A stretch of DNA of 64,000 nt from Cordia subcordata (taxonomy: Eukaryota > Streptophyta > Magnoliopsida > Boraginales > Cordiaceae). The notes beneath the pieces were generated by a model. The model did no database searches and had not been told where the DNA came from. It saw only the letters and a list, made by a program, of their open reading frames with translations. Location of the stretch: the NCBI GenBank assembly GCA_028554755.1, contig JAPTOF010000016.1, positions 14,566,001-14,630,000 of the forward strand, written 5' to 3'. Position numbers and translations under genes: made by a program. Shown here in pieces: positions 9,048-19,134 of this stretch (position 1 is the first letter of the stretch; every line of letters begins with the position of its first letter).

Positions 9048-10362
9048 TTTTTTTTTTGCGGATTAAGTAAGTTTTTTTTATTAATCGCAAATATGGACAC
9101 AAGCCATTTAAAACCCTCAAGCCATGGATACAGCAATTCAATCAAATCAAGGCTTGAGAGGCAAGAAAATACAAAGAGGGGAGAGTCTCCCAAACCAACA
9201 AAAGTTAATCAAAACAAACAAACAAGTTCCAAAAAGAAAGTACAATGAGAACAAACCAAGTGTAATCAAATATGGCCGGAAATTGTTCCCACCCTATTGC
9301 CTTGCTCAACGTTCCATTATTCTTCATTCAAATGAACTTCATTGGCATTATCAAGAATTTGAACATCCAAATCAGCAACATCAAAATCATCTCCTTTAGT
9401 CACTTTATTTCCAATCTCGTTCTTGTTTAAGTTATCCTCATCAACTTGAGTCTCAAGTGAAGCATCTTCATTACCATTTTCATATGCATTAAGGGCAGCA
9501 AAACTATTTCCTTCCATGGTGCTCAGAAAGGCGTTTTTCTCATTTGCTTCATTAACAACTTTAGACTTGATGACGACACTAGCAAATGGTGTATGATTCA
9601 CATTCGTGACTTTCCTCCATATTGTCTTTGACTTGGAATTCTTCCATTCACCCTCTTTCTTAACAAATCGAGAATTTTGTTGGGATACATTAACTTGAGT
9701 GGCATTTGGACATGAAGAAAGACTGTGACCAACAATCTTGCACGAAGGACAAACCACGGGTTTCCATGCGTACTCCACTTCAATCCTAGCCCATTCTCCA
9801 TTCCTAAGTTTTACAAATGTAAAACTCGGGAGGCTCTTGGATAAATCCATCTCAATGCAAACACGAGCAAATCCCACAAAGGTTCGGGATTCCGTTAACT
9901 TTTCCGTTTGAATAGAAATGCCAAGCGTACTAGCCATATAACTAAGTCCCCTTCCAGTGATCAAGGAGCAAGGGACATTATGGAGCTTCACCCAAAGAGG
10001 AACTTTTTCCCAACTAAAGTGCATAAGTTGAGCATTTGAATGCCATCGTCTAAGCAAGAGGGGATGGTGATTTACATGCCACATTTGCTCAAGAACAAGC
10101 TCACAAAAGTTTTCATTTTCAAATTTAAACACAAAAAGCCCATTTTCAGTAGATTTGATTTCAACTCTACCAAACAATTTCTAATGGACATCTAACATTC
10201 TCCGAATAAGGAAGAAGGGTGGGGGTTTTTCTAGGAATTGGCCTATAAGGCAATGTTTGTAGTAATCATCCCTTTCAAGGTAAACCTCATCGGGTGGGAT
10301 GGCTCCAATGAAATCATTCTCAATGAAAGGTTCAACAAAATCGAGCTTAGTAGAGTGAGAAA
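9048..10362 (-). mobile_element. A4: 5'-truncated ORF1-only LINE
   Basis: A minus-strand element runs from its poly(A) (T-run 9047-9057, then GCGGATTAAGTAAG) through a 3' UTR of about 260 bp to a truncated ORF1. It is flanked by a 15-16-bp TSD (9032-9047 and 10363-10378) and inserted into the ORF1 tail of B2. There is no ORF2 between the ORF1 stop (9317) and the 3' end. 5' truncation is typical of LINE insertion. Confidence 0.85.
9317..10362 (-). pseudogene. LINE ORF1 of A4 (DUF4283-CCHC), 5'-truncated, one stop
   Basis: This is one of the best-preserved type A ORF1s. It enters at STKLDFVEPFIENDFIGAIP. The DUF4283-like core follows (CLIGQFLEKPPPFFLIRRM, KLFGRVEIKSTENGLFVFKF, QMWHVNHHPLLLRRW, VPLWVKLHNVPCSLITGRGL, RTFVGFARVCIEMDLSK), then the knuckle CPSCKIVGHSLSSC and an acidic C-terminal tail ending at 9317-9319. 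The only lesion I see is a TAG at 10178-10180 between LDVH and KLFGRV, leaving an intact 286-codon frame (10177-9317). The seeming ORF start at 10531 is a chimera with neighbouring elements and is not real. Confidence 0.82.
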
Positions 10363-10378
10363 GATCACCATTGTTTGT
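10363..10378 (+). repeat. Target-site duplication of A4 (right copy)
   Basis: Exact repeat of 9032-9047, just beyond the truncated 5' end of A4. Confidence 0.85.
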
Positions 10379-10466
10379 TGTATGCTCAATTTCTCCTACC
10401 TCTCTATTTGTGAGCTCATCAAGTGCCTTGAAGGGATTTGATTCCTTTAGTTTCTCTTTTGGTATC
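10379..10466 (-). pseudogene. B2 ORF1 C-terminal segment (middle piece)
   Basis: The minus strand reads MIPKEKLKESNPFKALDE followed by LTNREVGEIEHTTNNG. It is part of the polar ORF1 tail of B2 between the insertions A4 and B3. It joins 15833 on one side, across the B3 TSD, and 9031 on the other. Confidence 0.55.
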
Positions 10467-10483
10467 ATCCTTGGGTGAAATGG
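10467..10483 (+). repeat. Target-site duplication of B3 (left copy)
   Basis: ATCCTTGGGTGAAATGG (17 bp) is repeated exactly at 15816-15832. Confidence 0.92.
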
Positions 10484-12157
10484 TTCTTCAGTCGAAGGAG
10501 GAAGAATTGAAGAAGAAAGGGTTTTAACCAATGGACAAAAGCAAAATTTGAATGATGCTTTTAACCTTGAGTTAAAGCACCTCCCTCCTGATCTTGTTAG
10601 CAGCTTTTCAGGTCAAACTAAGCTTTGTTTGACAGCACAAATTGGATGTGACAGCCTACAATCAGATTTTACAAACCCTAATGCTGGCCCACTAATTTTT
10701 AAAGAGGATTTCCCTCCACTTAAAAGTCCTATTGCTGGTCAAAATAAGCCAACTCAGCACCTCACTTATGATGAAGTGGACGCCACATATGCCAAGAATG
10801 CCTTGCACTCAAATGCTGAAAATCAGAATTCAACTCACTTGGAAGAGAAACGAGCTACAACTTCTCCAAAAGGCACTTACCATGCACAAGGTAACTTTAT
10901 ATATCCTCATTCTTGTGATGAAGAAAGGAAGCTTAATTGTGCACCCACAAATCCGTCTATTTATGCTTCCCCAAAACCTCAAGAGAATACTAGGCAAAAT
11001 CAAGCTCCTACATCCAGCCACTATAATGCTTGGAAAAAGCCACTTAAGCTTAGATTTGAGCCTAGTTCAAATGATCCTTCCTCTGATTGGGGTGGTGTGT
11101 TTGCTGAACATTTGAATACAAGTCTTAAATTTGATGAGGAGCATGCTATCAACTTGGTAAATGGCAATAGAGAAGTGGCTGACCCCCCCAGATGACATAT
11201 ATGAAGATGGAAACAATTTCTGGAGTCATTGCCTTGTTGGGCAATTCTTAGGTGCTCCGCCACCCTTCTTTCTTATCAAAAACATGGTGGAACTTGTTTG
11301 GAAGAAATTTGGTAGGGTTAATATTCATACGAAAGGAAAGGGTCTCTACATTTTCAGATTTGAAAAAGAAGAGTTTTGCCAAAAAATACTTCAACAACTT
11401 TGGCATGTAAATCATAGACCACTTTTGTTGAGAAAATGGGAACCAAATCTGGAGTTTATTAACCTATCTTGCAAAAAAGTGCCTATTTGGGTTAAACTTT
11501 GGGATGTTCCAATGAGCCTCTACTCCAAAAGAGGACTTGGATATATAGCCTCCTTCATTGGGAAACCAATCCAAATGGATGCTCTCACTGATTCTAGAAG
11601 GAATTTGGAGTTTGCAAGAGTTTGCATTGAAGTTGACTTGGAAGAAAGTCTTCCTGGATGTTGTTTTTCCATAGCTTAGAAATGGTTCAAAGGCAAAAGT
11701 CATGGTGGAATATGCATGGAAGCCAACAAAATGTTCACAATGTAAAGTGGTTGGCCATGTGGAGGATCGTTGCCCTCTTAAACTTAAAGCACAACCTCAA
11801 AAGCAACTTGCAAAACAGCCCACAAAAACTCATTATGAGTGGCAGCCTGTGAGCAAAAAAGCCCCATTGAAGACAAACAACACACCAATTGAATCACAAA
11901 GTGATGGATCCTCTTCAAAAGCTAAGGAATCATCTCCGAAGCATTCCATTACTAGGGTTCCTCTTGACCCTTCAAGCTCCAAAATGATGCACACAAATCA
12001 TTTTGAAATTCTTGGCTTTGTGTAAGATGGTAAAGATGGAAATCAAAGACTCCTTGACCAGAATTTTAGGGGAGATGTTTTGAGAAATGATGGTACGCCA
12101 CATGCAAAAAGCAACCATGATATTGAGCCTAGTGCTCCTCCTATACCTCCTCAATGA
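10484..12157 (+). pseudogene. LINE ORF1 of B3 (DUF4283-CCHC), broken
   Basis: The first frame covers the region before DUF4283 (IFKEDFPPLKSP, HLTYDEVDATYAKNA, SDWGGVFAEHLNTSLKF) and ends at 11195 by a frameshift in a C-run near 11185. The DUF4283 core follows in the 11161-11679 frame (CLVGQFLGAPPPFFLIKNM, LQQLWHVNHRPLLLRKWEP, VPIWVKLWDVPMSLYSKRGL, RRNLEFARVCIEVDLEE). After another shift near 11660 come YAWKPTKCSQ and the knuckle CSQCKVVGHVEDRC. A TAA at 12023-12025 truncates the tail; the ancestral end is PPIPPQ-stop at 12157, overlapping the ORF2 ATG (12154) as ATGA. The N-terminal MGKKKK region is lost by 5' truncation. Confidence 0.83.
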
Positions 12158-15100
12158 ATTTTTGCTCATGGAATTTTCGGGGGTTTAATTTCCAATAAGC
12201 AAAAGGAAGCAAAGTTACTGATCAATAAACACCACTTGGACATTCTTTGCCTTTTGGAAAACAAGGTGGTTAGTGCTGAAAATATCAATCTCATTGGTTC
12301 TCTTTTTGACAATTTTGGTTTTTCAAGCTACATGGATGATCTTACCAAGGGACGGATTTGGCTTTTTTGGAAGAAAGGTATTCAAGCTACTTGGATTGAC
12401 TCATGTGACCAAGCCTTACTCTTTAATTTTGATGATCATATACATAAATCCTTCTTTGTTGCCTTCATCTATGGCCACAACGAAGCATCAAAAAGAGTTG
12501 ATCTTTGGAGAAAACTCGAGAATTGGTGTGCTTGGTATGAAGATTGTGATCTTTGCCTCATGGGAGACTTCAATGAGGTCTTACATTGTGGTGACAAATC
12601 AAACACCTTATCTAATCCAAAAAGTGCTGGTGCATTCAAAAACTTTGTAGCAAATGCAAAGTTGCAAGAAGTCAATGCTCATGGACCACGTTTTACTTGG
12701 ACAAATAAAAGTCATGATCAAAGTTACTTGGCTAGCAAGCTGGATAGAGCTCTCATTAATGGAAATTGGTTGCATAATTATCAACACTCCTTCCTTTTGG
12801 TTGCTAGCCCCGGAGTCTCCGACCATTGCCCTCTTATCATGCAAACATGTAAGTCTTGGAAATCTTCACCAAAACCCTTCAAATTTTACAATGTTTGGAC
12901 CTCTCATTTGGATTTTCTCAAACTTGTTGAAGACCATTGGTGTGCACGGGCCTTTGGTACACCAATGTACATTCTTTATCAAAAGCAAAAGCTTTAAAAA
13001 TTGCTCTCAAATCTTTTGATAAGGAGCATTTTGCTGCCATTCCTTTTGCCATAAAAATCTTCGGAGGAGCTTGATGGCGTCCAATTCTTACTTCTTAATG
13101 GTGAGAGAGATAGCTCCCTCATTGATAAAGAAAAATGCATTTTGAGCACATAGGAGGAACTTGATGCAAAACATAAAGCCATTCTCTATCAAAAATCAAG
13201 ACTCAATTGGATCAAGGATGGTGATGCAAATACAAAGTTTTTCCACAATGTTGTGAAAGGTCGGAGGCTCAAAAATACTATACATGCTATCAAGAATGAG
13301 GAGGGTCATTTTCTTACTGAAGAAGCTGAAGTTAAGGATGAATTTATTGGCTATTTCAAGAAGCTACTTGGAGCCGAATCTTCCACAAACATCAATGTTG
13401 ATCTTTTGAGAAATATCATTGACAAGCATATTGATCAAGATGCTGCTGCCACTACCATTGCCCCTATTACAAATGATGAAATCAAGGATGTGCTCTTTTC
13501 CTCCAACCCTAACAAAAGCCCGGGCCCAGATGGCTACACATCTCATTTCTACAAGGCTGCTTGGGAGATTGTTGACAAGGATGTTCTTAATGCAATCAAA
13601 TCCTTTTTCGACTCAAGCAAGCTCCTCAAAGAGGTAAATGCCACTATTATTGCTCTTGTGCCCAAATCCTCTAATCCTTCCATGGTCAAGGATTATCGGC
13701 CAATTTCTTGCTGTAATACTATCTACAAGTGCATTTCAAAGATCATTGCAAATAGGATAAAAGCTTGCTTATCCCACATTATTTCATGGAACCAATCAGC
13801 CTTCATGAAGGGTAGACTCATCCATGAAAATATTCTTATTGCACATGACATTTTGAGAGGATATCAAATGAGACATATCACTTCAAGATGCGCTTTTAAA
13901 GTGGACATCATGAAAGCTTTGATTCCTTAAATTGGAGATTCATTGAATGCACACTTTTTGCTTTTGGCTTTCCCAAAAAGTTTGTGGACTGGATTATGGT
14001 GTGCATTAAAACTCCTAGTTTCAGCATTGCCCTAAATGGAGGGTTGGAAGGATATTTCTTTGGTGCAAATGGCATTAGGCAAGGAGATCCCATCTCCCCT
14101 TACATCTTTGTCCTTTGTATGGAGGTGCTTACATGCATGCTTAACAATTTGGCATATAACCCGAGGTTTCACTTTCACCCAAAGTGTGGGAGCATTAAGC
14201 TTAATCATCTTTGTTTTGGATGATCTTCTTATCTTTTGTAGAGGATATGCATTCAATTGATTGCATCATGAACACATTGAAGACTTTCTCAACTTATTCA
14301 GGGCTGGTTATTAATAATGCAAAAAGTGTGTTCTTCCTTGGAGGGGTTTCTAATGAGGAGAAAAGTGCAATTTTGAATAGAATTGGGTTTCAAGAGGGTG
14401 AGCTTCCAATCTGTTACTTGGGCATTCCACTTGTTTCAAGAAAGCTTAGGAAGAATGATTGCTGTCCACTCTTGGAAAAAATCAACTCTAAGCTTGATTC
14501 ATGGTGCAATAATTGGCTTTCTTTTGCGGGAAGACTTGTGCTCATCAAATCCGTCCTTTTTCAGATTTTTGCTTATTGGGCAAATGCTTTTCTTTTACCA
14601 AAAGGTGTTATGGCAGCCATTGAGTCAAAATTCAAAGCCTTTTGTGGAGAGGGACTGGTCCTAAGGTGGCATGGAAGGATGTTTTTCTCCCATTTAAGGA
14701 GGGTGGACTTGGTATTCGAGCATTGAAGAGGTTAATCTTACATACATGCTGAAAACTTTTGGAGGATTTTTGCAAAAAAAGATTCACTTTGGAGTCAATG
14801 GGTTCATGCCAACTATATCAAAGACTCTTCAATTTGGATGTTACAAATTCCCAAGGATGTTAGTTGGGTTTTCAAAACTCTTCTTGGCTGCCGTGTTTTG
14901 GCAAAGAGATATATCCAACACAAGATTGGCAATGGAGCAAGCACCTTCTTTTGGGTTGACAATTGGCACAAGGACGGCCCTCTACTTGAGCATTGGACTA
15001 ACACAATTTCGTATCCTCCACTTCATTCAAAGGTCAGTGATATTTTCGTTGATGGCTTTTGGAATTGGCCAATTCACCTCTCCCAAGTTGATGTTCTAGA

Positions 15101-15733
15101 TTTTGAACTTATTGAGCGCGCTGTGGATAAAATTTCATGGAACCTCTCTCCTTGTGGAGGCTTCACTTTCTTCCACACTTGGGAAAGTATTAGAAGAAAG
15201 GGCACTCATTTTGAAGGTTATTATTACATCTGGCACAAGAGGCATAATCCTAAACATAGCTTCATTGTTTGGCTTGCTTTTCATGATCGCCTTAGCACAA
15301 AATTCAGGATCTTGCATTGGGGACTCCATATTAACCCAACGTGTATTTTTGTTACATGGGTTGTGAAACTAGGGAGCATCTCTTTTTTGAATGTTGTTTC
15401 ACCAGGAGGATTTGGAGAAAGGGTTTGCAACTCACTCTCGTTCCGGAAAATCTGATTTGTTGGCATGATATTATTGAGTACTCCACACCTTTTGCTCTTG
15501 AAAAGCATTTAAAGGCCACAAATTTCAAGCATCTCTTTGGGGTAGCCATCTACAACATTTGGATTGAAAGGAATCAACGTATCTTCAAAAACCAAGCTAG
15601 AACTGAGGAGTTTATTTTTGATACTATCTTTAATGATGTTAGAGTTAAACTTACAAATGGTAGAAAATTTCAGTCTTCTCCTTTGAACAAAACTTTATGT
15701 AGATTGTGGAGATTAGAAGATGTTGTTGTTTAG
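12154..15733 (+). pseudogene. LINE ORF2 of B3 (endonuclease-RT-zf-RVT), broken
   Basis: ATG 12154 opens MNFCSWNFRGFN and a frameshift follows near 12190. The EN domain is largely intact in frame 12236-12997: LLENK with the catalytic Glu, MGDFNEVL, GPRFTWTNKS, SKLDRALING and VSDHCPLI. The RT spans 13253-14260: SPGPDGYTSHFYKAAW, LVPKSSNPSMVKDYRPISCC, NQSAFMKGRLIHENILIAHD, LNGGLEGYF and GIRQGDPISPY. A 2-bp loss at about 14217 turns the FADD codons into an out-of-frame FG. Thumb blocks and zf-RVT (IWHKRHNPKHSFIVWLAFHD, RLSTKFRILHWGLHINPTC, HLFFECCFTRRIW) reach the stop at 15733. There are at least six frameshifts or stops. The element once encoded nicking and reverse transcription functions; none is active now. 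Confidence 0.88.
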
Positions 15734-15815
15734 GTTCTTGTACTTCTTCACATCTTTTGTACATGTAAACTTTTGATATTTGGAATATAACCAATCTTAC
15801 TTGCCCCGCAAAAAA

Positions 15816-15832
15816 ATCCTTGGGTGAAATGG
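15816..15832 (+). repeat. Target-site duplication of B3 (right copy)
   Basis: Exact repeat of 10467-10483 following the A-tail. Confidence 0.92.
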
Positions 15833-16035
15833 CTCGACACATATTCCTTCAATCTTTTGCCTTGCCTCTGAAGTAGATGCTAACTCATCTTGTCTCTCAT
15901 ACCATGGATCATTTCATTCCTTGGAGCCCTTTTTCTTCCAACAACTTTCCATGTATCCAAAGTTTTTGAAGGATAAGGAATTCTTATGTCTTGAGCTTTT
16001 TGTGGCAGAATTTTTGATTTTGTGGGCCATTGATC
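15833..16035 (-). pseudogene. B2 ORF1 C-terminal segment (first piece) at its truncated 5' end
   Basis: The minus strand reads IPYPSKTLDTWKVVGRKRAP in the region after the CCHC knuckle (compare WQEVGRKKAPLRN in B8). After a frameshift it continues as LASTSEARQKIEGICVEPFH and runs into 10466. At about 16035 it meets an RT coding sequence (B4) that stops at HFHPKCT, so this is the 5'-truncated start of B2 or a recombination point. Confidence 0.55.
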
Positions 16036-18083
16036 AAATGTGTACATTTTGGATGAAAATGAAAGCCCGGATTCTCATTTAATTTGTTAAGCATACAAGA
16101 GAAAACCTCCATGCACATGACAAAAAGATAGGGGGAAATGGGATCTCCTTGCCTTATTCCATTAGCTCCGTAAAAGTATCCTTCCAAGCCTCCATTGAGA
16201 GCAATAGAAAAGCCAGGAGTAGTGACACACTCCATAATCCATTCAACAAATAATTGTGGAAATCCAAAAGCAAGAAGAGTGCATTCAATGAAGCCCCAAT
16301 TTAAAGAGTCAAAAGCCTTCATCATGTCAACTTTGAGGGAGCATCTTGGGGAGATATGACTTCTAGAATATCCTCTCATAACATTTTGTGCAATAAGAAT
16401 ATTTTCTTACATGAGCCTATTCTTGATGAATGCTGTTTTGTTCCAAGAAATGATGTGAAGCAAACAAACTTTAAGCCTATTAGCCATAATCTTTGAAATG
16501 CATTTGTAGATGGTGTTGCAACAAGAAATAGGCCTAAAATCTTTGACCATGGAAGGATTTGGGACCTTTGGCACAAGTGCAATAATAGTAGAATTTACCT
16601 CTTTAAGGAGCTTCCTTCATTCAAAGAAAGAGCTGATTGCATTAATAACATCCTCTCCAACAATCTCCCAAGAAACCATGTAAAAATGAGATGTAAAACC
16701 ATCCAAACCCAGGCTTTTGTTAGGATTGAGAGAAAAAAGAGCATTCTTAATCTCATCTCTTGTGATAGGAGCAATAATGGTGGCAGCAAGAGACTCATCA
16801 ATTGATTTCCCAATAATAGCCTTTAAATCATTCACATTGAAATAAGAAGGCTTTTTAGTACCAAGGAGACCTTTGAAGAAACCAATGAACTCTTTTTTAA
16901 CATCAAAGTCCTCCAAAAAGAGGTGTCCTTCCTCATTCTTGATTGCATGTATTGTGTTCTTGAACCTCCTACTCCTCACAGCATTGTGGAAAAATTTAGT
17001 ATTTGACTCCCCTTCTTTGATCCACGAAAGTCTTGATTTTTGAATAAGCATGGCTTTGTATATAGCTTCAATCTCTTCCAATTTAGTAAGAATGCACTTT
17101 TGCTTATCAATAAGCTCGGCACTAAGCTCTCCATTATAGATTGCTTGCTGAACTCCATCAAGCTCCTCACGAAGATTGTTGATAGTGTTGGAAAGGTAAG
17201 CAAAATGCATCATATCAAAACTTTTTTGGGCTTCCTTGATCAATTTTTGCTTTTGAAAAAGAGTGAACATTGGAGTACCAAAAACCCGTGTACTCCAATA
17301 ATCTTCCACAAGCTTCAAGAAATCCAAATGATTTGACCAAGCATTATGAAATTTGAAAGGTTTTGGTGAAGATTTCCAAGACTTACAGGTTTGCAAGATA
17401 AGAGGGCAATGATCGGAGATGTCGGGGCTTCCAACCAAAAGAAAGGAGTGGTGATAGTTTTTAGACCAATTTTCATTCACCAACGCTCTATCAAGTTTAC
17501 TTGCTAAGAAGTTACCTTTCTTGCTTTTATTTGACCAAGTAAAGTGAGGCCCATAAACATTTACCTCTTGCCTTTTTGCATTCTCAACTAAAGTTTTGAA
17601 GTCCAAAGCACTTTTTGGTATGGAAGAGGTGCTGGATTTATCACCTTCATGCAAAACTTCATTGAAATCCCCCAAAATGCAAAGGTCACTCTCAAGACAC
17701 TAATTGCACCAAAGGTTGAGCTTGCTCCAAAGTTCCTTCCTTTTAGCTGCCACATTATGCCCATAAATGAAGGCAACAAAAATGGATTTGTGGAAGAGAT
17801 TATCAAAGTTGAAGAGGAGAGCTTGATCACAAGAGGCAATAAATGTAGCTTTAATATTTTTCCTCCAAAACAGCCAAATCCTTCCCTTAACCAAATCATC
17901 AAAATGATTTTCAAAACCAAGCTTTTCAAATTTAGTGCTAATGAAGCTAATGCTATCATTGCAATACACTTTATTCTCCAAAAGAGAAAAGATATCCAAT
18001 TTGTGCTTATTGATCAGCAAAATAACTTCTTTTTGCTTTTTAGGGGAATTGAGGCCCCTAACATTCCAAGAGCAAAAAATCAT
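16036..18083 (-). pseudogene. B4: LINE ORF2 (endonuclease and RT palm), 3'-truncated
   Basis: ORF2 starts at 18083 (MIFCSWNVRGLN), with its ATGA (18083-18080) overlapping the ORF1 stop. EN motifs are LLENKV, GRIWLFWRKNIKATF, a TAG at about 17702, then LGDFNEVLHEGDKS, FTWSNKSKKGNFLASKLDRA and ISDHCPLI. The RT follows (NPNKSLGLDGFTSHFY, FRPISCCNTIYKCISKI, a frameshift near 16617, MKAFDSLNWGFIECTLLAFG, LNGGLEGYFYGANGIRQGDP). It ends at NPGFHFHPKCT, just before the FADD block, where B2 begins. The EN plus linker frame 17675-16617 is open for 352 codons. The catalytic FADD, thumb and zf-RVT are absent. Confidence 0.85.
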
Positions 18084-18187
18084 TTAGAAGCTACAAGAGG
18101 ATCATTTATACCCGGATCTTGGGAGCCAAATGTGATGGAGTTTTTGTCAATATTCTTCTCAACTTTTTACCCAAGCTCATCTTCAAT
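18080..18187 (-). pseudogene. B4 ORF1 C-terminal tail
   Basis: The last codons of ORF1 (IEDELG-stop, then KVEKNIDKNSITFGSQDPG..VASK-stop in the same frame) lie between the ORF2 ATG and the B5 insertion. The TAA after ELG truncates the protein about 28 codons early. The terminal TGA is shared with the ORF2 ATG as ATGA. It joins 19136 across B5. Confidence 0.65.
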
Positions 18188-18200
18188 GTTTAAAGTATCT
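18188..18200 (+). repeat. Target-site duplication of B5 (left copy)
   Basis: GTTTAAAGTATCT is repeated at 19122-19134; the match extends by one T into the T-run. Confidence 0.88.
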
Positions 18201-19121
18201 TTTTTTTTTGCGAGGAAAGTAAGAAATTTCATTCAAGAAAGAAAACAAAATTACAAAAACAAACTGATCAAAGGAGGATTTCTTCCATCCCCCACAATTT
18301 ACAAATTTTCCTATTCAAACTAGAAGTAGTGAAATATTTTCCAACAATGCATTTAAGTCTAACATGATTAAAGATGGATGAAAAGATTTGCTCCTCTGTC
18401 TTGAAACTCTTGTGAAATTCACGATGATTCCTCTCAATCCAAATGAAGTAGATTGCAGCCTCCAAAAAGTGCTTCAAGATAGTAGCTTTAAGATTATCGT
18501 CGAGTGCAAAAGGTGAAATAAAAGCAATAATGTCTCCCCAATCGATCAAAGTTTCTTGGATCATGGTAAGATGAAGTCCTTTCCTCCAGATCCTTCTAGT
18601 GAAACAACAATTAAAGAAAAGATGGTCTCTAGTTTCACATCCAAAGTTGCAAAAATGCAAGTGGGATTCAGCTCTCTACCCCAATAAAGCAATCTGAATT
18701 TTGTGGAAAGTCGATCATGAATAGCAAGCCAAGTAAAAAATGCATGTCTTGGTGTATGTCCTTTGAACCAAACAATATAGTGCCAATCAACTTTATTCTT
18801 CTTCCTTCTGATTTCCTCCCAAGTGTGCGAGAAAGTGAATTCACCATTTGGAGAAAGTTTCCAAGTAAAAGCATCAAGATTTTCTTCCACAAGATTGGTG
18901 CAAGGTGGATCAAAATGCATGAGATGAATAGGCCAAAACCAATTACCAAAAACGAAAATGTCACACACCTTAGCATAGTATGGTGGATTGTTGAGAGTGC
19001 TGCTCCAAAAATTGCTAAGTACCCCATGTGTGTGCCATTTGTCATGCCAAAAGTGCGTGTGCTTTCCATTGCCGAGTATATGAGAGATATGGGCTCTTGC
19101 AAAGTTTCGAATTTTGAGGAG
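18201..19121 (-). mobile_element. B5: 0.92-kb 5'-truncated LINE inserted in B4 ORF1
   Basis: A poly(A) (T-run from 18200, then GCGAGGAAAGTAAGAAATTTC) is followed on the minus strand by the 3' UTR and the C-terminal third of an ORF2. The truncated 5' end is at 19121. The 13-bp TSD at 18188-18200 and 19122-19134 defines the edges. The insertion created the apparent 520-codon fusion frame (20123-18561) of ORF1 with zf-RVT, which is accidental. Confidence 0.9.
18268..19121 (-). pseudogene. LINE ORF2 C-terminus (zf-RVT domain) of B5
   Basis: The frame enters at ISHILGNGKHTHFWHDKWH, passes NPPYYAKVCDIFVFGNWFW and TWKLSPNGEFTFSHTWEE, then enters zf-RVT (VWFKGHTPRHAFFTWLAIHD, RLSTKFRLLYWGRELNPTC). 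After a frameshift near 18640 it gives CNFGCETRDHLFFNCCFTRR (CxxxxC and HxxxxC zinc ligands) and ends GMEEILL-stop at 18268. zf-RVT is the usual C-terminal domain of plant L1 ORF2 and of RT-derived pseudogenes. EN and RT are absent because of 5' truncation. Confidence 0.85.
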
Positions 19122-19134
19122 GTTTAAAGTATCT
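19122..19134 (+). repeat. Target-site duplication of B5 (right copy)
   Basis: Repeat of 18188-18200 at the truncated 5' end of B5. Confidence 0.88.

Larger units (their letters stand above)
10484..15815 (+). mobile_element. B3: two-ORF LINE, 5'-truncated in ORF1
   Basis: This 5.33-kb plus-strand element has an exact 17-bp TSD (10467-10483 and 15816-15832). It holds ORF1 lacking its N-terminus, ORF2 with EN, RT and zf-RVT, a short 3' UTR (15734-15809) and an A-tail after CAATCTTACTTGCCCCGC. By eye it is about 95% identical to the minus-strand B9 (25072-30824) over long stretches, so the two belong to one subfamily. It carries many frameshifts and is not autonomous now. Confidence 0.9.

Noticed and set aside
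10181..10531. A minus-strand ORF that appears to extend A4 ORF1 upstream
   Set aside because: Its N-terminal part comes from B3 antisense sequence, the B3 TSD and the B2 ORF1 tail. A4 itself begins at its TSD at about 10362.
17649..18323. A plus-strand 224-codon ORF
   Set aside because: It is antisense to the conserved endonuclease domain of B4 ORF2, whose motifs are clear on the minus strand.
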